Program-made: the position numbers and the translations under genes
Part shown: positions 33,431-41,827 of the stretch, piece by piece
Numbering within the stretch: position 1 is the stretch's first letter
Layout of the letters: every line of letters begins with the position of its first letter
The notes under the pieces: generated by a model
Told to the model about the DNA's origin: nothing
Databases searched by the model: none
What the model saw: the letters and a program-made list of their open reading frames with translations, nothing else
Assembly: GCF_001591365.1 (NCBI RefSeq)
Contig: NZ_BCUT01000002.1
Location: forward strand, 62,001 to 126,000
Direction of reading: 5' to 3'
DNA: 64,000 nucleotides
DNA from: Variovorax paradoxus NBRC 15149
Lineage (GTDB): Bacteria > Pseudomonadota > Gammaproteobacteria > Burkholderiales > Burkholderiaceae_C

Positions 33431-35161
33431 TCAAGCCGCCTTGCGCCGCTCCATTCCTGGCACAGCCGCAATCAAACTGCGCGTATACGGATGCTGCGGC
33501 CGGTCCCAGATGTCCCGATGGCTGCCGGTCTCGACGATCTTTCCCTTGTTCATCACCATCACGCGGTCGGCGATGTAGCGCACCACCGAAAGGTCGTGCG
33601 AGATGAACAGGTACGAGAGCCCGAAATCCTCTTTCAGTTCCACCAGCAGGTTCAGGATCTGCGCCTGCACCGAGACGTCGAGCGCCGACACAGGTTCGTC
33701 GAGCACCACCAGCGAAGGCCGCAGCACGAGTGCGCGCGCAATGCCGATGCGCTGGCGCTGACCGCCCGAGAACTCGTTGGGAAAGCGCCGCCCCGCATCG
33801 GCGGGCAGGCCCACGCGCTCCAGGATGGCGGCGATCCGGTTGCGCCGTTCCGCGCGATCCGACACGCCATGCACCTTGAGCACCGATTCAATGATGTCGA
33901 ACACGCTGCGGCGCGGATTCAGCGACGCGTACGGGTCCTGGAACACCATCTGCACGCGCCGCCGCCAGGGCTTCAGCGCTCTTTCCGGCAGCGGCGCGAT
34001 GTCGGTGCCGTCGAACACGATGCGGCCGGAAGCCGGGTTCGCCAGCCGCAGCAGCGTGCGCGACAGCGTCGACTTGCCGCAGCCCGACTCACCCACCAGG
34101 CCCATGGTTTCGCCCGCGCGAATATCGAACGACACGCCGTCGACCGCATGCAGCACGCCACCGCCGCGCTGGGGGTAGTCGGTGCGCAGGTCCTGCACCG
34201 ACAGCAGCGGCTCGGCGGCCGGGCCGCGCACACGCAAGGCCCGCACTTTCGACGCGGGTCGGGGCACATGGAGCGTGAAGTCGCGCACGCCGGTCGCGGG
34301 GTCCAGCCGGGTCTGTATTTCGGGCAGCCGCGCATCGGCGTAGTGCAGCGAACTGCCGGCATGGAGCGACGCGCCGAGCAAGCCCTGGGTGTAGGCGTGC
34401 GATGGCGCGGCAAAGAGTCTGGAGGTGGGCGCCTCCTCGACCTTCTGTCCGCCATACATCACGGCAACGCGATCGGCCCACTGGGCAACCAGGCCGAGGT
34501 CGTGCGTGATCAGCAGCAAGGCCATGTCGAGTTCGCGGCGCAGGCCGTCGAGCAGCGCGAGGATCTGGGCCTGGATGGTGACGTCCAGCGCGGTGGTGGG
34601 CTCGTCCGCCACCAGCAGGCGCGGCTTGCAGGCCACGGCCATTGCGATCATCACGCGCTGGCGCTGGCCGCCCGAGAGGTTGTGCGGATGGTCGTCGATG
34701 CGCCGGTGCGGCTCGGGAATGCGCACGAAGTCGAGCAGCTCGATGGCCCGCTTGCGCGCGGCGACGGCGGAGAGCTTTTCGTGGCGGCAAAGCGTTTCCT
34801 CGATCTGCGCGCCGATGGTATGCACCGGGTTCAGCGAAGTCATCGGCTCCTGGAAGATCATCGCGATCTCGCGGCCGCGCACTTCGCGCAATTGGGCCTG
34901 CGGCAGCGCGAGGATGTCGCGTCCATCGAAGTGGACGCTGCCGCGCAGCACCGCGCCGGGCGTCAGCAGCCGCAGCAGTGCCAGCGCGGTGGTCGACTTG
35001 CCGCAGCCCGATTCGCCCACGAGCGCCAGCGTTTCGCCGCGCTGCATGGCCAGGTCCAGCCCGCGCACAGCCTGGATCGGGCCGTTCGAGCCGTGGAAGA
35101 AGACATCGAGGCCGCGCACATCGAGCAGCGGCGGCGTGGCCTGCACTTGTTCGAGCGTCAT
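33431..35161 (-). CDS. Dipeptide/oligopeptide/glutathione ABC transporter, fused double ATPase (DppDF/GsiA-like)
   Basis: A 576-residue protein with two complete ABC domains. Domain 1 (residues 10-290) has Walker A GESGCGKST, signature LSGGQRQR, Walker B LLVADEP and LITHD; domain 2 (320-570) has the same Walker A, FSGGQRQR, LVVLDEP and FISHD. Both sites look active. Such fused ATPases occur in GsiA (glutathione) and in several peptide importers. Its start lies one base after the stop of the DppC-type permease. It probably energises import for all four OppA-like binding proteins of the window. Confidence 0.94.
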   Translation of the reverse strand: MTLEQVQATPPLLDVRGLDVFFHGSNGPIQAVRGLDLAMQRGETLALVGESGCGKSTTALALLRLLTPGAVLRGSVHFDGRDILALPQAQLREVRGREIAMIFQEPMTSLNPVHTIGAQIEETLCRHEKLSAVAARKRAIELLDFVRIPEPHRRIDDHPHNLSGGQRQRVMIAMAVACKPRLLVADEPTTALDVTIQAQILALLDGLRRELDMALLLITHDLGLVAQWADRVAVMYGGQKVEEAPTSRLFAAPSHAYTQGLLGASLHAGSSLHYADARLPEIQTRLDPATGVRDFTLHVPRPASKVRALRVRGPAAEPLLSVQDLRTDYPQRGGGVLHAVDGVSFDIRAGETMGLVGESGCGKSTLSRTLLRLANPASGRIVFDGTDIAPLPERALKPWRRRVQMVFQDPYASLNPRRSVFDIIESVLKVHGVSDRAERRNRIAAILERVGLPADAGRRFPNEFSGGQRQRIGIARALVLRPSLVVLDEPVSALDVSVQAQILNLLVELKEDFGLSYLFISHDLSVVRYIADRVMVMNKGKIVETGSHRDIWDRPQHPYTRSLIAAVPGMERRKAA

Positions 35162-35162
35162 C

Positions 35163-36119
35163 TCAACGCCCCCTCAGCCGTGGGTTGAACGCGTCGTTGA
35201 GCCCGTCCCCCACGAGGTTGAGCGCCAGCACCGTGAGCACGATGGCCGCGCCCGGCAATGCGGTGAGATACCAGGCGGTGCGCAGCAGTTCGCGCCCCTG
35301 CCCGATCATGCTGCCCCACGACACGGCGTTGGGGTCGCCCATGCCAAGGAAGGACAGCGCCGACTCGATGAGGATGGCGCTCGCCACCAGCACCGAGGTG
35401 GTCACGATCACGGGGGGCAGCGCATTGGGCAATATCTCCTGGAAGATGATGCGCGCGTGGCCGAAGCCCTGGCTGCGCGCGGCCAGCACGAACTCGGTCT
35501 CGCGCAGCGTGCGGAACTCGGCGCGCACCAGCCGGGCGATCACCGGCCACGACGCGAGCCCGATGGCGAACACGATCACCGGCACCGAAGGCTGGCCGAT
35601 CGCGACCACCACGATCACGAACAGGAACGAAGGCATGGTCTGGAACAGCTCGGTGATGCGCACCAGCACGTCGTCGACACGGCCGCCGAAGTAGCCGGCC
35701 GAGGCCCCCACGAGCACGCCGATCAACAGGCTCAGCGTGGCCGCCACCACCCCCACCGCGAGCGAGATGCGTGCGCCGTGCGCGATGCCGGCAATCACGT
35801 CGCGGCCGAGCGAATCGCTGCCGAGCGGATAGGCGGCGTCCTGCCCCGGCCAAAGCAGCGGCGGCGCCACCATGTCGAGGGGGTCGCCGGGGTACAGCAG
35901 TGGCGCGGCGAGCGCCAGCACGAGCATGAAGGCCAGCAGCACCATGCCCGCCACGGCGGCCGGGTTGCGCAGGAAGGCGCGCAGCGCAGCGTGGCGGCTG
36001 GACAGCGGCTTCGCGTCGACGGCGGACTTCGCGGCCACTGCCGGCGCACGGCGTGCGGCGACCGGAGTCGGCGCTGCCGGTTGCCCAATGGCTGCATCAA
36101 GGGTAAATGGTGTGGACAT
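35163..36119 (-). CDS. Peptide ABC transporter permease, DppC/OppC type
   Basis: A 318-residue inner-membrane protein with about six helices. The DppC-like N-terminal cytoplasmic region is followed by RNPAAVAGMVLLAFMLVLALAAPLL and PLGSDSLGRDVIAGIAHGARISL, which mark the OppC N-terminal domain, and by the EAA loop RTLRETEFVLAARSQGFG with ILPNALPPVIV. It pairs with the DppB-type permease upstream. The start at 36119 gives MSTPFTLDAAIG, a normal length. Confidence 0.93.
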   Translation of the reverse strand: MSTPFTLDAAIGQPAAPTPVAARRAPAVAAKSAVDAKPLSSRHAALRAFLRNPAAVAGMVLLAFMLVLALAAPLLYPGDPLDMVAPPLLWPGQDAAYPLGSDSLGRDVIAGIAHGARISLAVGVVAATLSLLIGVLVGASAGYFGGRVDDVLVRITELFQTMPSFLFVIVVVAIGQPSVPVIVFAIGLASWPVIARLVRAEFRTLRETEFVLAARSQGFGHARIIFQEILPNALPPVIVTTSVLVASAILIESALSFLGMGDPNAVSWGSMIGQGRELLRTAWYLTALPGAAIVLTVLALNLVGDGLNDAFNPRLRGR

Positions 36120-36152
36120 TGGAAATCGCAGTCAGAAATCTGGAGAGGGAAC

Positions 36153-37136
36153 TCAGCGCACCTGAATACGGGGATCGAGCCAGGCATGCAGCAGGTCGAC
36201 CAGCATGTTGGCCAGGATGACCAGCAGCGAGGACATCAACAGCACACCCAACAGCACGGTGTAGTCGCGGCCCGCTACCGAATCGAAGGCCAGCCGCCCC
36301 AGGCCGGGCCAACTGAACACCGTCTCGACCACCACCGCGCCGCCCAGCAGCGTGCCGAAATGCATGCCTGCGACGGTGGTGACGGGAATCAGCGCGTTGC
36401 GCAGCACATGGCGCAGGTTGACGGTCCACGGGTGCAGCCCCTTGGCTTCGGCGGTGCGCACGAAGTCCTGCCGCGCCACCTCGAGCATCGCGGCGCGCGT
36501 GAGGCGCGAGAAGATCGCGATGTAGAAACCCGACATGGCCAGCGCGGGCAGCACCAGGTGGCGCGCCACGTCGAACACGTGCGTCCAGCCGGTGTAGCCC
36601 GCGCCGATGCTCTCGCTGCCGCCGGTGGGCAGCCAGCCCAGGTGCACCGAGAACAGCACGATGGCCATCAGGCCGAGCCAGAAGCCCGGCGTGGAGTACA
36701 GCAGCAGCGCCAGCACCGAGAGCGTGCGGTCCTGCCAGCGGCCCACGCGGGTGGCCATGATGGTGCCCAGCGCAATGCCGATGGCCAGGGCGAACGCCAG
36801 GGCCGTGACCATCAGCAGCAGCGTGTTGCCCAGCCGCGCGCCGATCAGCGACGCCACCGGCATGTTGTAGCGCGGCGAAGTTCCGAGGCTGAAATGCGCG
36901 AGGTTGTCAAGGTAGGCGCCAAGCTGGTGCAGCACGGGCAGGTCGAGCCCGAAATGGCTGCGCAACTGCGCCATGCTCTCGGCCGTGGCGGAGCCGGATT
37001 CGGCGGCCACCACGTCGGCGGCGTCGCCCGGGATCCACTGCATCAGCACGAAATTGAGAAGGATCACGCCGACGACGGTCGGCACGGCCTGCCAGGCCGT
37101 GCGTGCCAGCGTGCGGCTTGCGCTGCGCAGGTTCAT
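36153..37136 (-). CDS. Peptide ABC transporter permease, DppB/OppB type
   Basis: A 327-residue inner-membrane protein with about six helices. Characteristic are the early LMQWIPGDAADVV (the DppB FxxPGDP-like stretch), LLGGAVVVETVFSWPGLG and the EAA loop VARQDFVRTAEAKGLHPWTVNLRHVLRNALIPV. The start at 37136 (MNLRSASRTLARTAWQ) fits the family; the frame is open well upstream but unsupported. A copy of the shared motif lies 92 bases upstream, so this is probably the first gene of the three-gene transporter unit. Confidence 0.93.
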   Translation of the reverse strand: MNLRSASRTLARTAWQAVPTVVGVILLNFVLMQWIPGDAADVVAAESGSATAESMAQLRSHFGLDLPVLHQLGAYLDNLAHFSLGTSPRYNMPVASLIGARLGNTLLLMVTALAFALAIGIALGTIMATRVGRWQDRTLSVLALLLYSTPGFWLGLMAIVLFSVHLGWLPTGGSESIGAGYTGWTHVFDVARHLVLPALAMSGFYIAIFSRLTRAAMLEVARQDFVRTAEAKGLHPWTVNLRHVLRNALIPVTTVAGMHFGTLLGGAVVVETVFSWPGLGRLAFDSVAGRDYTVLLGVLLMSSLLVILANMLVDLLHAWLDPRIQVR

Positions 37137-37227
37137 GGGAGTTGGTGCAGTCCTGGTGAAAAGCGGTCGATGGGCTTGCAGCGTATGCGGGCCTGGCCCG
37201 TGCCGCGAAGGAAGTTTTTCTTCTACG

Positions 37228-37236
37228 GATATGCGG
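37228..37236. promoter_or_regulatory. Shared motif copy (GATATGCGG)
   Basis: Lies in the 151-base gap between the MFS gene and the DppB-type permease gene, 92 bases upstream of the latter. On the minus strand the extended match is CCGCATATCCGTAG. Confidence 0.5.
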
Positions 37237-37287
37237 TTTGCTTCGTTGGCTACATGGCCGCCTGAAGGCTCTGGCCGAAAAAAGATC

Positions 37288-38739
37288 TCACAGGCACACC
37301 ACAGCGAGCAGCACGCCCGCGAGCCTGAACAGCGTCGACAGGTCGAACGAAACCGAGGCCCCCGCGGCCAGCTGCGCCGGCAGCCCCCACACCAGTGCGC
37401 CGAACAGCGCGATGCCGATGGCGCTGCCGACCTGGCGCGCAGCACCGAGGATGGCGGAGGCGGTCGCCGAGCGTGTGGGCTCCACGCTCGCGAGCGTGCG
37501 CGAGATCAGCGCCGGCGTGGCAATGCCGGCGCCGATGGCCATCAGCAGCAGGCTGGGCAGGATGCGCAGGTAGGGCGTGGTCTCGTCGATGCCGTGCAGC
37601 AACCCCGAGCTCAGCGCAAGGAGCAGCAAGCCCGCGACCACAGGTACCCGGGGCGAGTAGCGCCGCGCCAGGTGGCCGCTCGCGAGGTTTGCCAGCATGA
37701 TCACCACGAACGGCAGCAAGGCGAAGCCGGTCTGGGTCGGCGTGTAGCCCTTGGCGTTCTGGAAGTACAGGCTCAGCACGAAGATCATCCCGTAGAAGGT
37801 GAGGTTCATGACAACGCCCAGCATGATCGAGGCCGAGAAGGCCTTGTTGCGGAACAGCCCGAGCGGAATCATCGGTTCCGCCACACGCGATTCGGTGAAC
37901 ACGAACGCCGCGATGACCACCGCCGCAACGGCAAAACCCGACAGCACGGACGCCGCGGCCCAGCCATGCACGCCGGCCTCGATCACCGAATGCGTGAGGA
38001 AGAAGAGCGCGAGGATGGCCAGCACCTGCCCGGTGATGTCCAGCCGCTGCGTGGCCACGCGCACGGTTTCGGCAACGTAGCGGCGCGTGGCCCAGAGACC
38101 GAGGGCGCAGATCGGCAGGTTCACGAAGAAGATCGAGCGCCACCCGAGGCCGCTCGTGAGCGCGCCGCCGACCACCGGCCCCGCGGCACTCACCACGCCG
38201 CCGATGGCGCTCCACCATCCGATGGCGTGTGTCCTGGCCGCCGCGTCGCCGGCACAGGCATGCGAGAGCAGCGAGAGCGAAGTAGGCAGGATCAACGCGG
38301 CGCCGATGCCTTGTGCCGCGCGCGCCACGATCAGCACGCCGATGGAAGGCGCGAGCGCGCAGGACAGCGAGGCCAGCCCGAACAGCACCAGCCCGAGGCT
38401 GAAGACGCGCCGGCTTCCGAAGCGGTCGGCAAAGGAGCCCGCCGTGAGCAAGAGCGCGGCGAAGGCCAGCGTGTAGGCGTCGACGATCCATTGCAGGCCG
38501 GTTGCGCCGGCGCCGAGGTCCTTGCCGATCTGCGGCATCGCGACGTTCACGATGGTCACGTCGAGCTGAACCACGACGAACCCGAAGCTCGTTGCGGCCA
38601 GGGTCCAGCCGATGCCCGTGCTGCGTGCGCCGGTCCATGGCGGCGCCGCGATGCTCCGCAGACCTTCCGATCCGGTGCCCACTCGGCCCCGTTCAGGCCG
38701 CGAGCCGCCGCGCATCGGCCTGCCAGATGGCACCGGCAT
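37288..38739 (-). CDS. MFS transporter, DHA2-like (14-helix drug/proton antiporter type)
   Basis: A protein of up to 483 residues with many membrane helices. It carries the motif C-like and motif A signatures of drug:H+ antiporters (LDVTIVNVAMPQIGKDL at helix 1; GSFADRFGSRRVF at loop 2-3; VVGGALTSGLGWRSIFFVNLP). It is an inner-membrane exporter; the substrate is unknown, possibly a by-product of the pathway. The ATG at 38739 would overlap the end of the upstream monooxygenase gene by 47 bases. A GTG at 38682, just after that gene's stop, would start the protein nearer the first helix and is a reasonable alternative. Confidence 0.88.
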   Translation of the reverse strand: MPVPSGRPMRGGSRPERGRVGTGSEGLRSIAAPPWTGARSTGIGWTLAATSFGFVVVQLDVTIVNVAMPQIGKDLGAGATGLQWIVDAYTLAFAALLLTAGSFADRFGSRRVFSLGLVLFGLASLSCALAPSIGVLIVARAAQGIGAALILPTSLSLLSHACAGDAAARTHAIGWWSAIGGVVSAAGPVVGGALTSGLGWRSIFFVNLPICALGLWATRRYVAETVRVATQRLDITGQVLAILALFFLTHSVIEAGVHGWAAASVLSGFAVAAVVIAAFVFTESRVAEPMIPLGLFRNKAFSASIMLGVVMNLTFYGMIFVLSLYFQNAKGYTPTQTGFALLPFVVIMLANLASGHLARRYSPRVPVVAGLLLLALSSGLLHGIDETTPYLRILPSLLLMAIGAGIATPALISRTLASVEPTRSATASAILGAARQVGSAIGIALFGALVWGLPAQLAAGASVSFDLSTLFRLAGVLLAVVCL

Positions 38740-40156
38740 AGAGCGATTCGTCGAAGTCGGGTGGCACCTCGGCGCGCGTGCGCTCCTCGTGCAGCGCGAG
38801 GTCGGTCAACAGCAGGTCCTCGCTGATGCGGCGCACCACCGCGGGCACGTAGCCGCGGATGCTGGGCACGTCGCCCAGCGGCAGTCCGGTGCTGGCGAAT
38901 CCGCCGGGGTTGTAGGTGTGGATGTCGCGCAGCCAGGGCGCGGTACCGGGCGTCTTCTCGAGGTACTCAAGTCCTGCGCCCAGGTAGGGTGCGGCGCCGA
39001 GTTCGTCGTCGCGCTCGTGCGCGGGCTGCTCGAAGCGGTCGCGCCAGCGCAGCACCAGATCGGCAATGCCGGCCAGCTCGGGGTGCTGCGAGAGTTCGTG
39101 GGTGTAGCCGGTTGCGGCGATCGCAAAATCGAAGTGGAAGCGCTCGTCGTGCACCAAGGCGACGATCTTGCCGCCCTGCACCTCTGCGCCCTGCCAGGGC
39201 GCGGCCAGGTGCAGATGGAAGTTCGGAAACTTCAGCACGCGCTCCACCGAATCCAGCGGCGGCGTGGTGCCAAGCCGGCGGTAGCGTGCCGCATGGTGCC
39301 AGCGCGTGGCATCGGGCAGCGCAAGATAGTTGTCGTAGAAGCCCGGATAACTGCGCACGCGCGCGACCGGTGTGGCCGCGAGCCGATTGCGGCGTGCGAA
39401 CAGGTGCACCGCTGCGGCGCCGCTTTCGAGCGCCACGGCGGCCGCGTCGAAGGCTGATGCGGCCGCGCCGATCACGGCCACGGTCTTGCCGGCGAGCGCC
39501 GCGAAATCGATCGCGTGGCCGGTGTGGGCCGCAAGGCCGTGACTCACCGCCATCGCCAGCAGGTCGGGAATGAAAGGCGCGCCGCTGCCGGCCACGCCGT
39601 TCGCGAAGATCAGCTTGCGCGCGGTCTCGGTGCGCGGCTCGCCGTTCACTTCGAGGTGCAGCCGCAAGTGCGGCACCGCCCCGCCCTCCGCCGGCTCGAA
39701 GCGGATCAGGCGCGTGCCGTAGCGCACCGCCGTGCCGGTGATGCCGCGGAACCAGTCCAGGTAGTCGGCCCAGGCGGTGCGCGCGATGCGGTCGATGGCG
39801 GCATAGGCCGCCTGCCCGTGCCGCGATTCGTACCAGGCCTGGAACCCCAGGGCGGTGACCGGGCCTTCGGGGCCGACGAGGTTCTTGAGCGTGCGCAGCT
39901 TGTGCATGCGCGCCCGCGCGCGCCATACGCCGGCCTGCGATGCATCGGCCGCCGCATCGATCACGCTGACGCCGCCGACGCCCGCGCGCTGCAGCGCGAA
40001 AGCGAAGGCGCTGCCGGTCTGGCCCCCGCCGACGACGACCACGTTGTGGTCGATGCCGGCATGCGCGGGCACCCAGTTGGCGGGCGCGGGGCCGAGCAGG
40101 CGCAGCGCTTCCTGCGCGGCGTGGTCGGGATTGCTGGAGGAGGAAGAGGAACTCAT
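38693..40156 (-). CDS. FAD/NAD(P)H-dependent monooxygenase-like oxidoreductase
   Basis: A 487-residue flavoprotein with two Rossmann motifs: GGGQTGSAFAFAL at residues 43-55 for FAD and VAVIGAAASAFDAAAVAL for NAD(P)H. The overall layout resembles flavin monooxygenases of the CzcO/SidA type. The second motif is a variant (GAAASA instead of GxGxxG/A). It lies in a sulfur-themed block, so S- or N-oxygenation of the imported substrate is a reasonable guess, not a demonstrated activity. The start at 40156 (MSSSSSSSNPDH) is preceded by few SD bases. A 16-base palindrome lies 23 bases upstream and a shared motif copy about 160 bases upstream. Confidence 0.9.
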   Translation of the reverse strand: MSSSSSSSNPDHAAQEALRLLGPAPANWVPAHAGIDHNVVVVGGGQTGSAFAFALQRAGVGGVSVIDAAADASQAGVWRARARMHKLRTLKNLVGPEGPVTALGFQAWYESRHGQAAYAAIDRIARTAWADYLDWFRGITGTAVRYGTRLIRFEPAEGGAVPHLRLHLEVNGEPRTETARKLIFANGVAGSGAPFIPDLLAMAVSHGLAAHTGHAIDFAALAGKTVAVIGAAASAFDAAAVALESGAAAVHLFARRNRLAATPVARVRSYPGFYDNYLALPDATRWHHAARYRRLGTTPPLDSVERVLKFPNFHLHLAAPWQGAEVQGGKIVALVHDERFHFDFAIAATGYTHELSQHPELAGIADLVLRWRDRFEQPAHERDDELGAAPYLGAGLEYLEKTPGTAPWLRDIHTYNPGGFASTGLPLGDVPSIRGYVPAVVRRISEDLLLTDLALHEERTRAEVPPDFDESLYAGAIWQADARRLAA

Positions 40157-40178
40157 TTGCAGTGCCTGTCGTCGTGAA

Positions 40179-40194
40179 GCACGCATGTGCGTGC
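40179..40194. promoter_or_regulatory. Perfect 16-base palindrome upstream of the flavin monooxygenase
   Basis: GCACGCATGTGCGTGC is a perfect inverted repeat, 23 bases upstream of the monooxygenase start and next to a run of eight A. It may be an operator or the stem of a leader hairpin. Confidence 0.5.
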
Positions 40195-40218
40195 AAAAAA
40201 AACGGACCCAGGGGGCCC
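40195..40218 (-). terminator. Terminator-like hairpin with T-run (minus strand)
   Basis: On the minus strand GGGCCC pairs with GGGTCC (one G-U pair) around a 3-base loop, followed by G and eight T. It would end transcripts coming from the histidine kinase, or act as an attenuator in front of the monooxygenase gene, 40 bases before its start. Confidence 0.65.
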
Positions 40219-40313
40219 GCGAAACGTCGCTTTGGGTACGACGAGGAGACACTCACCCCGAAGGCAAGACAGGCGATTCTTCAGCCATTGGTGCGAAAAG
40301 CGAAGCACGGAAT

Positions 40314-40323
40314 CCGCATACGC
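40314..40323. promoter_or_regulatory. Shared motif copy (CCGCATACGC)
   Basis: Lies between the histidine kinase and the flavin monooxygenase, about 160 bases upstream of the latter. Extended match CCGCATACGCAAAT. Confidence 0.45.
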
Positions 40324-40390
40324 AAATCCGTCTTTCTTCTTTGGCATTGCTGACGCGAATCGGAACTCCGATCCCCGCAACGTAGACGCA

Positions 40391-41773
40391 TCACCGGATC
40401 AGCGGCAGCTCGATCGCAATGCGAAGTCCGCCCCACTGCGACGCCGAGGCCGTGATGCGCCCTTCATGGGCCTGCACGATGTTGCGGCAGATGGCCAGTC
40501 CGAGGCCGCTGCCGCCGGTCGCGCGATTGCGCGACTGTTCGACGCGGTAGAAGCGCTCGAACAGCTTCTCCAGTTTGTCGTCGGGCACGCCGGGCGCGCT
40601 GTCCTCGATGAGGATGAGCGCGGCGGCGCCGTGCCGGGCGCAGCCCACGCGGACCATGCCGGCGCCATCCGTATAGCGGCGCGAATTCTCGAGCAGGTTG
40701 CCGAACAGCTGATGCAGGCGCACCTCGTCGCCACTGACGATCAGCGGCACCTCTGCAATCTGCAGTACCAGTTGCAGCGACGCCGCGTCGAGCCGCTGCC
40801 GCATGCTCTCGGCCGCCGCCTGGAGCACCGTGCCCACATCGACGGGAACCCGCCGGTACGCCATGGCGCCGACGTCGCTCAGCGACAAGTCATGCAGATC
40901 GTTGACCAGCTTGCCGAGCCGCTCGACCTCCATGTGCATGGCGTTGGTCGACTGGATCGTGGATGAACGGATGCCATCCTGGATTGCCTCGAGTTGCGCG
41001 CGCAGCACCGCGAGCGGCGTTCGCAGTTCATGGGAGATATCCGCCATGAAGCCCCGCCGCGCGCGATCGGCATGCTCCAGCGTCCGGGCCATGTGGTTGA
41101 AGTCACGTGCCAGCGCCCCGAGTTCGTCATGGGCGCCATCGGCAATGCGCGACGCGAAGTCTCCTGCGGCCAGGCGGTGCGTGGCCCGGGCCATATCCCG
41201 AACCCGCCGCAGCAGCGTGCGCGCAAGGATGAGAGTGAGCAAGGCCGCCACGAGAAGCGATCCGAGTCCGACCATCGTCAAGGCGGTGAACTGGTGTTCG
41301 AGAAAGCGCTTGTCGTTCTTCGGAAGCACCGCCTCGAACGGCACCGTCGCGATCCAGCCTACTGTCCGTCCCTCGACCACGACGGGCACGCGGATCGAAT
41401 GGGTGTCGATGCCCGGATTGCCGACCACACGGCGCATCTGCGCGTCCAGCAGGCCCACGCGCGTAAGTGCGCCGGTCTGGCTGGAAGCCGCCTCCTGGAG
41501 CGCAGGATCACCCTTCGCTTCCTGGAGAAAAGGCAACACCAGATTCACCCACTCCCGGGAGTCGGAGCGCAGGAAGTCCCAGCTGCCACGAACGGCATAG
41601 GCTTGCGCGAGGCGTGGAACGATCTCTTCCAGCCGCGTGCGGCTCTGCTGGTTGAGATAGCCCAGGAAGCCGCGCTCCATCACGAGCCGCATGGCAATGG
41701 CCTGCACCACGACCACGGCAGCGCAGGCCAGCAGAACGAACAGGAAGAGCTTTGCCCGGATGCCGAATTTCAT
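40391..41773 (-). CDS. HAMP-containing sensor histidine kinase (BaeS-like)
   Basis: A 460-residue membrane sensor kinase. A first helix at residues 8-30, a periplasmic sensor region to about 162 and a second helix at 163-186 are followed by a HAMP domain (185-240). The HisKA dimerisation domain carries the phospho-acceptor H248 in ADISHELRTPL, and the ATP-binding domain has the N box (LFGNLLENSRRY), the G1 box (DSAPGVPDD) and the G2 box (GGSGLGLAICRNIV). All essential residues are intact. No response-regulator gene is adjacent. It lies 54 bases downstream of the TetR gene and probably shares its transcript. BaeS kinases sense envelope stress and control RND pumps, which fits the divergent pump. 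Confidence 0.93.
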   Translation of the reverse strand: MKFGIRAKLFLFVLLACAAVVVVQAIAMRLVMERGFLGYLNQQSRTRLEEIVPRLAQAYAVRGSWDFLRSDSREWVNLVLPFLQEAKGDPALQEAASSQTGALTRVGLLDAQMRRVVGNPGIDTHSIRVPVVVEGRTVGWIATVPFEAVLPKNDKRFLEHQFTALTMVGLGSLLVAALLTLILARTLLRRVRDMARATHRLAAGDFASRIADGAHDELGALARDFNHMARTLEHADRARRGFMADISHELRTPLAVLRAQLEAIQDGIRSSTIQSTNAMHMEVERLGKLVNDLHDLSLSDVGAMAYRRVPVDVGTVLQAAAESMRQRLDAASLQLVLQIAEVPLIVSGDEVRLHQLFGNLLENSRRYTDGAGMVRVGCARHGAAALILIEDSAPGVPDDKLEKLFERFYRVEQSRNRATGGSGLGLAICRNIVQAHEGRITASASQWGGLRIAIELPLIR

Positions 41774-41827
41774 GAGAGCGAGAGGCTTGCCGATCGGACC
41801 GCGTGCATGGAGGCGTCCCGGCCGCCG

